64,000 nucleotides of DNA from contig OX465284.1 of assembly GCA_949987705.1 (NCBI GenBank), positions 111,087,163 to 111,151,162 on the forward strand, read 5' to 3'. The position numbers and the translations under genes are program-made. The notes under the pieces were generated by a model that was given only the letters and a program-made list of their open reading frames with translations, had not been told where the DNA came from and made no database searches. The stretch comes from Thereva unica (Eukaryota; Arthropoda; Insecta; Diptera; Therevidae). Shown here in pieces: positions 11,641 to 22,712 of this stretch. Each line of letters starts with the position of its first letter. Position 1 is the first letter of the stretch.

Positions 11641-12640
11641 AGTTGAGTTTGCCAACAAAAATACCAAGGGATTCGGGAGTTATCGATCTCCTCAGAGGAA
11701 AATCTACTCACCTCCAGCCAGGAAACGATAACTGAGACAACCCCCGGACGAACTGAATTCAGAAAAATAGAGGTCGGTCGGTAGGCGCATACAGACGCAG
11801 TACCCGAGAGAAAGAATGCCATGAATGAGAAGGCCATGTTACGAAATGTAGTCTCAAGCTGCGGATCCCAGCTGCGGATATTCTGAGGAGAGCTCTAGGT
11901 CTGGTTAAAAAAGTAAATTTGAAGCCTGGAAACCTTCTCCAGTGTCTCCAGGATCAAAATCTTGCGGTTGATAGCAGCCAAACTCCAAACTACAATCTAA
12001 CTACATACCATTAAGTCTGTTGAACTAAAGTTCGGCCAAGGTAGGCTTTGATGTGCCTTTTAACTAGGATTCAGGATCTTGGCTTACCTTAATCAGAACG
12101 CTCGTAAAAGATGTTTGTTGTATTGCCTGCCCGAGAGCACCTTCATGTTCCGTCCTTTGTTTTTTGTGGCTATTTTGGAATGTTGGAAGTTGATGTGCTT
12201 GATTTCAAGCCATTGCCGATGCCTCCACTCCCTCAAACTCAAACCCCCCACCAGTTCAGTTCAGATTACGAAACTCCTTCTGTGGGGAAAGGCTTTTAAA
12301 ACTATTCAGTTTAGCTGCATCTTAGACGGCTCTTTTTCTTCTCCAATATCACGAGGGACTTCTCGTTGATTTAGGAGAAAGAATGTAATGCTCTTCTTCA
12401 GCGGTTCCTTTGCTTTAATGACATCCATAGGGATGTTATTTTGAACAAGCCTGTACAATTGTTGGCATATCCTGGTGGTATTGTAATACTAGTCAGCTCT
12501 ACCATAGCCATAAAAGAGGCTTTCATATCGCCAGACAGAACTGCAGAGAAATTCAGACTAGCAAATTAATGAGGAATCAAAAATTAACGAGTAAAGATGC
12601 TATTAAAAAATAGACAAAAAGAACGATTCAACAATTTTTA
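11641..12640. other. intergenic, nothing recognised
   Basis: No exon or element boundary is supported. Open frames at 12079-12369 lack any family resemblance. Confidence 0.4.
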
Positions 12641-12930
12641 TTACATAAATATTCTTTGATTTCTAGGACATATATTACAACACACAGGTACACAAATATA
12701 GATTTTTGAAGCTGCCAGTTTAACAAAACAACACGCTTCACTCCCTCAAGCTAGACTTGAGAGAATTTAACAGAATCTACTTAGACTTTCTTATCAAACA
12801 TAAAGCAACATTTTTTTCTATTTAAATTCTACTTTTTTTATTATTATCGAACATAATTTTTTATTGTGATTCACTTTTTCTAGCAGGGTCGTCATAATAT
12901 ACAATTGGGGAAAGCTGTTAGTTTTGTACT

Positions 12931-14911
12931 TTAGAAAGTTTTGATCTTTTGGAGAGCGGCTGCTCCCAAATTTCCGATCATGTTGATTGCGCTAAAAGAA
13001 AGGAAGAAACGTATAGTTATGTTGAAAGTGTGAGAAGAATAGAAAAAATTACCTTAGCTTCTTTGATGCGGTTTCATGCTGCATGATGGTCTTGACAACA
13101 AGGGCTCCAATCAACAGAGCTTGTAGCATCTGCGCAAATGGTATTTGCGAGCGTTCCACGATATATTCGTTCACAACCTTTGATTGTGGCTGGTCTGATA
13201 GTTTTGTTGAAGGTACCCTTCGTGTAAGATCCCTTGATTCACGACTTAAATCTTCTCGGGCAATTTCTCTTGTGACATCTTGACGGAGTTCTACACGTCG
13301 GTTTGTGGTTCGATCAACATCTCCACTCAAACGTCGATCTTGATTGCGTTGTTCATTTCGTCTTTCAATGTCCAATGAAGTTGATCGCCGATCAGCACGA
13401 GTTTCTTCTCTCCGATCTAACCATCCACTTACAAGTGACCGTTGAAGATCTCGTCTGTCACGTTGGTCCAATGTTATCCGCCTCTGGTCTCGAACTTCTC
13501 GAGTCCGATGTTCTCGTTCGTTTCTAGATTGTCTTGAATCGCGAATATTTTCTCGCCTGTCTTCCGTCCCCTCATGAATTCTTTGCTCTGCATATCTTGC
13601 CTCACGATTGTCCTGTTGTATTGAATTAATTCTTCGTGAGTCTCGTCGAGTTTCTTGTTCTCGTAGGTCTGTTACTCGTTCTCCTTCGCGTCTAGTATTT
13701 GCAAAACCACGGGCATCCATTGAAAGACTTCGACGTTCTCGACTCATGAGTCGTTCTCTTCGTACCGCTTCCTGGTTTTCCTCTCGTCTATCCTGTGAAG
13801 CAATTTCTCGTCGAAGTTCCTCTCGTCTTGTGTTCAAACTTCCACGAACTTCTCGGTCTCGACGTGTGTCAGTAGAAAGCCTACCAGCAGCACGTTCCCT
13901 TACCTCACGCTCGAGAAGTTCTTCTCGTCTTGAGTTCAACGTTCCTCGAACTTCTCGGTCTCGACGTGTGTCGACAGAAGTCCGATCAACTTCACGCTCC
14001 CTTACCTCACGCTCTCGTAGTTCTCGTCTTATGTTCACACTTGCACGAACTTCTCGCTCAATTCTGTTTCGGTTGAGTTCTGACTCTCGAATCAGGTCAG
14101 CCCTACGAGAGTTATCTACTCGTCGTGATTCATCAACTTCTGAAGATCGTACTAATTTTCGACTGACTTCTAAACTTCTGGTTGGTGCTGATCTCCTTGA
14201 GCTTCGATTGATGGAATAAATTCGTTCTTGCAATCGGTCCCGAACTTGATTTCCGTAAGTATTTCGTCGCCTAAGTGAGGATTCCTCTTCTCTATTTATA
14301 GCTCGAGAGTTCCTAAGTTCTGCTGTTCGGACGTTTCTTTTGAGATGAACTCTGTCTAGACGTCTATCACTTTGCTGTCTTTCCTGACGCCTTAAATCGT
14401 TTCGGGAATCTCGTGTTAGTCTAACTCGTTCTTCTCCAGATCGAGTTGAGTCTACCCTGCGAAGATTTCGATTTGTATCGCTTTCTTCTCGTGATCGTTC
14501 TTTTGGTGAATCTACTCGACTCCTTCCGTTTTGCCGATCAAGACGAGATTGAATATCTCGTTGATCCCTGACGTCACGTCGATCAAGTCGTGATTGTTCA
14601 CTTACCTCCCTCCGTTCTTGACGATATCGTAACTCCGAACTCCTTACATCGGATTCAGCGTTTCGATTTTCCCTTACACGGCGAGAATCTTCTGCAGAGC
14701 GAGAATCACCACGTCGGTTATCATTCACAGACTCAACCAATCTTTTTGCTGCCCTTGAGGATGGTTGAAAATCTAAACGGAAACGTTCAGAATCTTGCTC
14801 AACAAAACAAAATTGACCACGCTGATCACAATTTCTATCCACAAAAGCCAACGAGTTTCCAAAAAGGACAAACACTAAAACTGAGGCGATTTGCCAATAA
14901 CCAGGTACCAT
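12931..14911 (-). CDS. secreted Arg/Glu/Asp-rich polyampholyte protein, paralog 3
   Basis: Exons 14911-13053 and 12991-12931 flank a 61-bp intron and give 639 aa. Signal peptide, paired cysteines, repeat region and C-terminus all match paralogs 1 and 2. The differences in length come mainly from an in-frame loss of about 35 codons: DRRLSGDV here against DRRLEELY...RRLSGDV in paralog 2. The junction lies at similar short sequences (CGACGTCTT and CGACGTTTG), consistent with slippage. Exon 2 and the 3' untranslated region are identical to those of paralog 1 over 133 bp (12857-12989), although the introns next to them differ. It is transcribed toward paralog 2. Function unknown. Confidence 0.86.
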
Positions 14912-15006
14912 TTTCACACTCACAAGAATTTATACAGTTAACTCTTTTGTACTTTGAAAAGTTTTTATACTGAAAATGCAAAGACTTCAGTTCGTTCGTA
15001 CGGTCA

Positions 15007-15135
15007 AAGACTGACTGTGCTGAAAGTGGATTTTTAGCTCGTTTTTATACAGTTTCAGCCGCCATGGAACATAATCAATTTCACACTGCGAGCCTTTATT
15101 GAGTTTATTCGATTTTCTTATCGCATATGTGCACT
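15007..15135 (-). promoter_or_regulatory. core promoter of paralog 3
   Basis: On the - strand: TGCACATATGCGATAAGAAA in 15135-15114, TATAAAAA at 15049-15042, and CACAGTCAGTCTT at 15019-15007. Same order and spacing as the other two paralogs. Confidence 0.75.
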
Positions 15136-15435
15136 GCATTCCTCATCCTTCCGTTTTAAAATTGTCGCGTAGCTTCTGCAGGAATGAACGAAGGCCTTAA
15201 TTCGGTGTGATGATGTGGACGCTGGGATATAGCAGCGTTGAGGACATTTTATTTTTATTTATTGGCTTAAGGGAGCAGTTGGTAAGCGCTGACTACGCCG
15301 CATTCTCTTTTATGAATGAAATTCTTTCATGTGGCTTGTCTTGGGTGGGCGTTATTATCAACGAAAGCTTTTCGCATTGTTGGATTTACTTCGAGTTAAC
15401 TGTAACTGGAAGAATTCTTCCGGAAAATGATGCAC

Positions 15436-15443
15436 TGACGTCA
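15436..15443. promoter_or_regulatory. TGACGTCA palindrome upstream of paralog 3
   Basis: A perfect CREB/ATF-type palindrome 525 bp upstream of the start codon, within a flank nearly identical to that of paralog 2. Confidence 0.55.
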
Positions 15444-15689
15444 GAGTTTCGATTGAACTTGAACTTTGTATAGATATGGATTTTTTATTTTGTCAGTTCA
15501 TTGGTTAGGATTAGAAAGTGCACATTAAAGAGTACAAACCCTTTTGTACCACTTTTTTTGGTCTAGGCGGGTGAAATCAGGGCAGCTGTAGGGCAAGAAG
15601 TCGTCAATTACACTATCAAAACTACTGCATCGAGTTTTTCAACATGTTTTAGGCCTATGCTGTTGATGGACTTTACTCTTCGGCGTCCC

Positions 15690-16595
15690 CTGTAAGCGTC
15701 GATCGTTTGTGGCGCAAAAATTGTGGCTACCGCTATACGTATCGAAACTTCGGACTTCATTCAAACGTTCTAGCAATTGGTAATGAAATTGCCGACAGCC
15801 TGGCTAGAGTAGGGGCAAACTCATCACCTATCGGTCCGGAACCTTTCTGTCTTTCTGACCAGCTGTTTTTTCATAATTGGATAAGGACCCAGGGTGCTCG
15901 TCAAGCTAAATGATTCATCCAAATCAATAAAGCTAAAGTAGACAAACTTTTAAATCTCAGGAGGTGGGAGCTAACAATAATAACAGAGCTCCTGACGAAC
16001 CAGTGTTCGCTTAACTACCTTGTTCTTCTTTGACGGCTCTACAACCTGGATCTGGTCCTGGCCTCTCGGAACTGTTCTCTCCACCGGTCCCGATTCTGAG
16101 CCGACGTCATCTAGTTTAGCATCTCTAAGCCCTGAGGTTTGGTCTACGCCATCTGTCCGGCGAAGGTTGGGTCTCCCTCGCTGTCGCACCCTGTAGGTCG
16201 CTTAACTAACATCAAAAATCAGCAAGAATGGAAACGAATCCTGAGTAGACTTCGAGACCTAGTGGCACCGACAGCAGCGTATCCGTTGCGGGGACGTCTC
16301 GCTCGGACCGCCAGCTAACGGATCCAAAAAGAAGAATTACTATCTAAACAAAATAGGATGCAATGCCGTTTTAGGTAGCCTGTTGAAGCTGTCGCTTCTG
16401 CGGGGAGCTCCTGAAGCACTTGCTGTGCGACTGTAAGGCTACAGAGAGCAAGAGATTGAGCCTCCTCCATTGCGAATTCCCTACTCCCAGGGAGATTTGG
16501 GACAGGAACCCTAAATAAGTTTTAGGCTATTTTAGAAACCTTCACCTCGATGGTTTTTATAAATGGAGATGGCGCAATAGACCAAATAAAATAGG
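15690..16595 (+). mobile_element. I/R1-like LINE C-terminus (RNase H and zinc knuckle), broken
   Basis: 15707-15913 reads like a retrotransposon RNase H end (HSNVLAIGNEIADSLARVG, then GPEPFC). A frame break follows. About 16390-16520 gives CRFCGELLKHLLCDC and then the W-rich tail typical of these ORF2 C-termini. It ends in CAATAGACC-type 3' sequence near 16580. A 60-bp segment at 16258-16324 is repeated in inverse orientation at 21488-21545 inside another element remnant. Confidence 0.65.
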
Positions 16596-16609
16596 TTGCA
16601 GGGCCCGAA

Positions 16610-17560
16610 GTTCTAGCAGTGATGAGATTATGAAGTTTTCGATCCTATTAACGGATGCCTCATCATAGAGAACATTGTTGGCGTGAAACTTAGTGAATCC
16701 TGATTCGGGCGCTCGATAGTCTTAAGCATTGTCTTTCGAAAGCCCGAAGCTTTTCCATATTAAAAGACGATATCTTGAACCATACTCATAAGTTGAAATC
16801 GCTCTGAACAAGGCTTGATAGCAGACAACTTTGACCCATGGGCTTAGGGGTCTGCTGGTCATGTGAAACGTCCTGTTTGCCTTGGCAAGAGCTGCACTAT
16901 AAGCATTGTTCCAGCCAAAGCCGAAGAAATTTCACTACTTTTCAAATTTCGAGGGTTTTCCAGTTCCTCTCCAAATCGTAAGAAGCTCTGATTAGAGGCG
17001 TCCGGAAAAGGATCCAATTCGCAATTGCCAAAATTGATTTTCAACTTCTAATCATCACTATAGCGTCGGATTGCTTCGAAGCCACGTTGTAGGAGGGTCT
17101 GGAACACACCCAATTTTCGGTGCCGTTCTCTAAACAATCAGGTCCTCGTGTATAGCCGAGGTCTGGTCATGCCGAGTCTGAACAGTTTGCAGAGATGACC
17201 TTCGATCCATATTGTATCGAATGCCTCCGGAATCGATCAGGCATCCTCCGGTGCACTGGCCTTTCATGAAGATGTAGTGTATGTCTGATACCAATTTCGA
17301 CGGGATATGAAAGTGTCATGCCCTGCCTGATATCTGAATGGGTTATCGTGAATTATCTTTGTTTCCTCAACCCATTTGGATAATGATCTATAAGCACTAT
17401 TTCAAACACCTTACTGATATTCAGAAGAAGACTTATTGACCGAAGATTAGCAGGGTTACTTTTATCTTTACTCTTCTCTTCTCTCTGTACTCTTCTTGAT
17501 ACATCAATGCCGTCTTACAGTGTCTTGTAAAATGAGCATTGTATAAGGCACTTAGTGTCC
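16610..17560 (-). mobile_element. Jockey-like LINE RT fragment, broken
   Basis: On the - strand: NLRSISLLLNISKVFEIVL (RT N-terminal block) near 17450, then SDIHYIFMKGQCTGGCLID, with the C-terminal part ESGFTKFHANNVLYDEASV nearer 16700. Several stops and frameshifts. Family assignment comes from the RT wording only. Confidence 0.65.
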
Positions 17561-17789
17561 CAGGTACCATAGTACTCGGAGTATCGGGATTGTTCGTTCG
17601 AACACAAAGAATCTGGCACCCCTAGAAAAATGCCCATGACTTGCATATCTTGTTACTATAACAAACCATCACCTCATACCATAACTGTTCTTGATACAAA
17701 TTCCATAAATACCCTTAAAAACCATGTTTCAATTTAATAAAGAGCTTATATTACCACAGCATTTACAACCGAACTTAAAACAACAATTT

Positions 17790-17999
17790 CTAATCATCAG
17801 TCAGCCCAATACGGTCCATTATCTCCTGTTTAGTCTTTTGACCAGCTCTGGTTATTGGCGGGGGTTGAAGCAAGGAAGTACCCTCCGCTGGTTTATCTTG
17901 AGTTTGAGCCCTCAGGGCCGCCCTTTCTTGCTTAACAGCGTCATATTCCTTCAATTCACTCAGCTTTAAGGTGATGGATTGGATTTCACGTTTTCGCAT
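17790..17999 (-). CDS. small coiled-coil-like protein, 69 aa, not recognised
   Basis: One uninterrupted exon starts MRKREIQSITLKLSELKEYD and ends EIMDRIGLTDD. The first 35 residues have heptad-like hydrophobics among charges. The middle is proline-rich (QPPPITRAG). Codon use is balanced and the product looks like a conserved cellular protein, not transposon debris. Its start lies 564 bp from the ING3 start, in divergent orientation, so the two may share a promoter region. A non-coding 5' exon is possible. I do not recognise the family. Confidence 0.55.
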   Translation of the reverse strand: MRKREIQSITLKLSELKEYDAVKQERAALRAQTQDKPAEGTSLLQPPPITRAGQKTKQEIMDRIGLTDD

Positions 18000-18562
18000 C
18001 GTAAAAACTTCGGTTTATTAATTTTATGGATTATTCTGCAAAACATATGAAAGAAGTTTATATTTTGGGTTTTAAGTGTTTAAAATAATGCAAACGCAAC
18101 GTATTTACCTTTTAACGAATTCTAGCTATGATTTTAGCGCTCCTCTTGTTTGACATGTTGGGGGTTTGACAGTTATGAAGGCGATGTTTATAAATTGTTT
18201 GTAGTAAAATTATGCCAAGATTTGTACTAGTATATTAAAGAAAATTTAAATAAGTAGTTTTTGATATATTGTGCTCCATTTTTTTTTTTAAAATATGTAT
18301 TTTAATCCTTCATTATTTGTAATTATTCTTTTCTTACCGCATTAGAAAAATATATGCAAGATAATTCAATTTTGTTTTCGTTAGTAACTATTGTGAATTC
18401 TACGGCCACGGCGAAAACAGAGCGACTTAAGCAGCTGATTTATGTCAAAAAATTTGAAAGTGATTTAGAATTTGACAGCAACACGAGGTTTAAAAACATT
18501 TTCATTAATCGCGTTTTTTTATTGTTTTTATAAATTAAAAAGCATCCCAAACTTAGTAAAAA

Positions 18563-20194
18563 ATGTTGTACCTTGAAGATTATTTGGAAAGTAAGTGAAA
18601 AACTAAAAAAACCAACAAATATTCTCGAAACCAAACAAATATTGATTTTTTCCCAAATTACAGTGATTGAACATCTTCCCCAAGAATTGCGGGACAGATT
18701 TACAGAAATGCGTGAAATGGACTTATCTGTACAAAGTATGAGATCGATATTTTCGATATTTAAAATTAATATATGTATCTTTAAGATAATATGGACACCC
18801 TGGACAAAAGAAGCAGAGTGTTCTTCTCTCAGTGCAAAAAGAGTGAACTGCAAGGTCCAGCAGCAGACAATGAATTTCAAAATTTACGTAAAGATTACTA
18901 CAAAGTTCTGGAAGATGCTGACGAGAAGGTATCACTAGCTACACAGATGCATGAGCTGGTGGAAAGGTATTTAAGGCGGCTGGACAGTGAATTGTATAAG
19001 TTCAAGTGCGAACTGGAGGCGGACAACAATGGGATTACCGAGATTTTGGAGAAGAGATCTTTGGAGCTGGATGGGACTAGCACAATGTCTAGTGCGGGTA
19101 ATCAGAAAGAGAATAGGTATTTCGGGGCAATAGCGAGTAATAATCACACGCAGAAGGATAATCGGTGAATATAAAAAAAAAATAGTGGGAGATTCAGTTT
19201 TTTACGTTATACGATTGCAGGTATCGTCATAAGCCAGAGAAGAGGCGCGATAGTACAAGCGGCGGCGGTAATGCTGAGAAGAGGCAAAGTATTGCGACAA
19301 ATCTAGTTCCGCCGAGTCCTACTCCTGTCGTTCGCCCTACAACACCGAATCTCGGGCATCATTCCGTAATCTCAGGGACATCAGCTCCGACAGTTCCTTA
19401 TAGCCTGCAGCATATTGGAGCTGGTATTACTATAATTTCTAGATCATTATTTGAAACTTTAGATCCTTCCTTCCTGCGTCTCTAGGTAATGCGATTGCTG
19501 CTGCTGCCAGCCAGGCTATTGTCGCAACACAACAAATGCAGCAAGGAAGACGCACAGCAAGCTTAAAGGCGTCCTACGAGGCTATCCATGGCAGTTCAGG
19601 CAGTGGTCCTCACGAGCTTCTTATTGGGCGTGAGCTAGCTGGAGCTACTCATAACGCCATTCAAGCAGTTGAGCGTGAGGGCAGTTCACTTCATGGACAA
19701 AGGAGACACAAGAAGTAAATACTTGGATGCCGAAGGTTATAGATAACAGTTTAACTTTATTTGATTTATTTTTCCAGAAAAATCTCAAGCAACATTTCTC
19801 ACAATTCATCCGCAACATCTTCACTTTCGTCCACTTCTTCTCAGGTAAATTCCTCGAATGCTGACAACAATGTTAACAGGGTCAGCGGCGATAATGGCGT
19901 GGTTGTTGAACAAGCGGCTGACGGAGAGTGGACTTTCGATCCAAATGAGCCACGCTATTGTATTTGTAATCAGGTTTCTTATGGGGACATGGTGGCTTGT
20001 GATAATGAAGCTGTAAGTATTGCTTTGAACCAATTTTTGAAGGATTCGAGATTTGATTTTTGTTTTTATTCCTGCAGTGTCCATTCGAATGGTTTCATTA
20101 TCCTTGTGTGGGTATTACGCAGTCGCCGAAGGGCAAATGGTACTGTCCTAAGTGTACTGCTTCCATGAGGAGACGTGGAAATCGTAAAAATTAA
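18563..20194 (+). CDS. ING3: inhibitor of growth protein 3 (ING3)
   Basis: Seven exons: 18563-18590, 18664-18735, 18786-19164, 19221-19423, 19486-19714, 19778-20012 and 20078-20194. All have GT-AG junctions that keep frame and give 420 aa, close to the usual ING3 length. The N-terminus ([20 protein letters not shown]) and the region through [19 protein letters not shown] are the ING domain (about residues 1-125), a helical dimerisation and chromatin-complex module. A Ser/Thr/Ala-rich linker follows. The PHD finger spans residues 365-408 (YCIC...[17 protein letters not shown]...WYCPKC) with the C4HC3 zinc ligands present. In animals ING3 is a subunit of the NuA4/Tip60 acetyltransferase complex and reads H3K4me3 in the nucleus. 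An AATAAA lies at 20217-20222. No break is seen. Confidence 0.95.
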
Positions 20195-20471
20195 TTTATT
20201 TGCTGTTATTGAAATTAATAAATGAAAATAATTGTAGAAAATGTAAAGTGTATGGAAAAAAAAACTTAAAAGTCGATTTAAGCCCCTTTGATATGGCTAG
20301 GACCCAACCAACAAAGTAATTTCCAAAGATTATATTGGGATCAAGATGCGACAAAATTTTGACCTCGGGTAGAAAAATGGAAAGCAGCTAAGGTAGGGTG
20401 TACTGACCACATTGTATTTTATAAGATATTGATGATTTGGTAACCAAATTTTACCAACTGTAATAAGGTAG

Positions 20472-20925
20472 TTTTTTTTTATGTGACAGACTAGAGGCTT
20501 AGGGAAAGTCCCTTTGTACTGTCGACAATCTATTTTTTTCGTATAGAGTGAATGTCGAACAGCAGCTCTAGCCGGAAGATAGAGAGAAGAGAAGGAAGTA
20601 ACTGTCACAACCTAGCCGCGATATTTTATTCCACCTACTCACAACCATTTCGCGACTCTGACATCGGGGCGTCGAGAACAACTCGCTGGAGTGTTATGCC
20701 TCCTGAAACGACTTGAATCTCATCAACCAACCGATGGTATGCGCTTGGTGGAGCGGGAAAGGACTAGGGAAGGCTATGACAGGGGAGTCTGGAATGTAAA
20801 GAGGGAAGAAGAAAGAAGGAAAGTTAGGTGGGAAAGGCGAAGGACCGTGGGCGACGCCGGGATTCGAACCCGGAACCTCTGGGGATAGCAGTCAGGCGCC
20901 TTACCTCTAGACTACCGAGGCCCCC
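20472..20925 (-). mobile_element. tRNA-derived SINE, copy 1
   Basis: Read on the - strand from 20925: a tRNA-like head with A box TAGTCTAGAGG and B box GGGTTCGAATCCC. A body of about 330 bp follows, then a 3' end CTGTCACAT and a poly-A of 9. The last 40 bp and an internal 20-bp block (20685-20704) match the long LINE at 36.8-40 kb. It is inserted in the 5' flank of the Tc1 remnant. A clear target duplication was not found. Confidence 0.85.
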
Positions 20926-21078
20926 ATTGGTAAAAAATGGGACCACCGCGACAAAAGTTTGACCTCACCAGTTTTAAACACTTCTCTTAAGACTAAGAGG
21001 GAGTGGTTGTTAGTGAAGTTGCAAATTCAACTTTTTTAGTAATATTTTTAATTAATTCGGTACAAATATGGCCAGTGG

Positions 21079-22130
21079 AAAGCGCCTATCACGTGAAGAA
21101 GTCGAGGGAATCAAAATGTTGAAAGAAGAAAGGTACTTTAACCAGCAAATCGCCGTTGGATTGGGTAGAAGGTTCCCGAGTCATCAATAACTTGCTTACG
21201 GACATCGAAAATTACGGAAGGGGGCCGATACCAGAGAGACCAAGGGCCAAAACAGAGAGAGAAAGGAGTAGAATCCTGCGAACAGCGTCAAATTCATCCA
21301 TGACTGCCAGGGAAATTGGAACTGAAGTCCGAGTTAATGCAAGTTTACGCACGCAGAGGATTTTAAAGCGTTTATCAAAAGTTCTACTACGTCGCCGACT
21401 CAAGAAAAGGTCGCTATTATTTCCTAGGAAAAACGCCTCAAATTCGCGCGGGTTCACATGGCCTGGAAATAAGTCTTCTTCTTCTTGATCCGTTAGCTGG
21501 CGATCCGTGCGGGAGGGTCTCCGCAACGGATACGCTGCTGTCGGCGCCGCTTTGAAAAATGCGGTTTCTTGCCTAGTTTCTTCGGTTCCCCGATTCTCGT
21601 CAATTCGGCAGGTCGACCAACCTCCTCCTTTCACACCCTGGGCTTGGGACCAGGTGACGGCGGAGTTGGAAAGACGAGTGGTTAACTTTTCAGACGATGG
21701 ACCGGTTAGATACGCATATTATTTCCATGATTTAAGGAAGGAAGAGAGGTTCTTGGCTCGACATCACCGCCGGGAAGGAGAAGTAAATAAAGGGGGAGCC
21801 ATTTCAATTAGAGAGCGAGTAAAGCTCAAATTCATGGAGCGAACCCAGGACAGGAGTACTGTACCGGGATGTGTTAGAAGAGGTTAAGCCTATGGTAGAA
21901 GAAAAAATGAAGGGTCCAACCATGGATGGCTTTTTCAATAAGTTCATGCAGCAGTTCACACTGCTAGGGTGGCCAAAGAGTAGTTTAGGATGTGGTGGAA
22001 CTGGAATGTCCATCAGTGTCTCCAGACCACTACGTTATAGAGAACCTATGAGGCTGGCTCAAGAAGAGAGTCTACCGACCTATGGTTCGTCGATAAAATG
22101 TGTTATTTGAAGGCGGAATGCTGTTTGCTG
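21079..22130 (+). pseudogene. Tc1-like transposase remnant
   Basis: It starts MASGKRLSREEVEGIKMLKE near 21069, with one frameshift around 21165. It continues through the second helix-turn-helix (RTASNSSMTAREIGTEV) and the KKRSLLFPRKN segment typical of Tc1 family N-terminal DNA-binding domains, to about 21475. About 350 bp of other sequence follows, including the inverted repeat shared with 16258-16324. Debris of the catalytic domain (HTARVAKE) appears near 21960-22000. No complete DDE/D triad can be read. Dead. Confidence 0.6.
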
Positions 22131-22508
22131 CTTTGACCCTCAGGTGGTTTAGCGAAGAAGCGACTATTTAACATCAGGTTTAAAGTGGGACTACTACGGC
22201 ATCACAATGGGCCAATATTTGTGGCCTAAGTGTAAGAGCTTAACACTAACAGTTCAGCTATATATAACCTAACTTTACCTATGTGAAGGAGGATGATTCC
22301 GGAGACTCAGAATAACAAGACCTTCGAACCTTATCGCGATCTAAATGTGAAGAAAATAAAGCGCTATTAGCTCCAGCTCCAGGGGACATTTAACTCGTAT
22401 AAGTGAATAGGAACCAGCTCGAGTTTGCTGGATAGACCAATCTCATTTGATTGTTTTTTATTTTGCAAATTATATTTATTAACTTTTACTGAAAATATCG
22501 ATCCTGTT
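22131..22508. other. intergenic, nothing recognised
   Basis: No supported exon or element end. Confidence 0.4.
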
Positions 22509-22509
22509 C

Positions 22510-22665
22510 CTCCAAACGAACTCTTAATCTATCATATCCTTCTTCTATCCTTCGATCTAAGCTTCATACTAGACATTGCACCATAACATGAACGACGACG
22601 GACTGGCAGTATAAAGTGCGACACTTAACCTGAGACTTCCACAAAAAACCGTCCCCGAACACGAA
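22510..22665 (+). mobile_element. LINE 3' end fragment (same family as 36.8-40 kb LINE)
   Basis: ACTAGACATTGCACCAT and the following GAACGAC...CTGGCAGTATAAAG match the 3' untranslated region of the LINE copy at 36541-36600. Confidence 0.6.
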
Positions 22666-22712
22666 TATATAATATACTACAAAACCTCGAGCTCATAAAT
22701 AACTGCCAACTT

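Noticed and set aside
19761..20168. separate 135-aa protein starting [11 protein letters not shown]
   Set aside because: This is ING3 exon 6 read with its flanking introns; the PHD finger is completed only by splicing to 20078.
20845..20925. tRNA gene
   Set aside because: A and B boxes are present, but the sequence is followed by a SINE body and poly-A, and a second copy with the same body exists at 35.9 kb. No proper cloverleaf was found.
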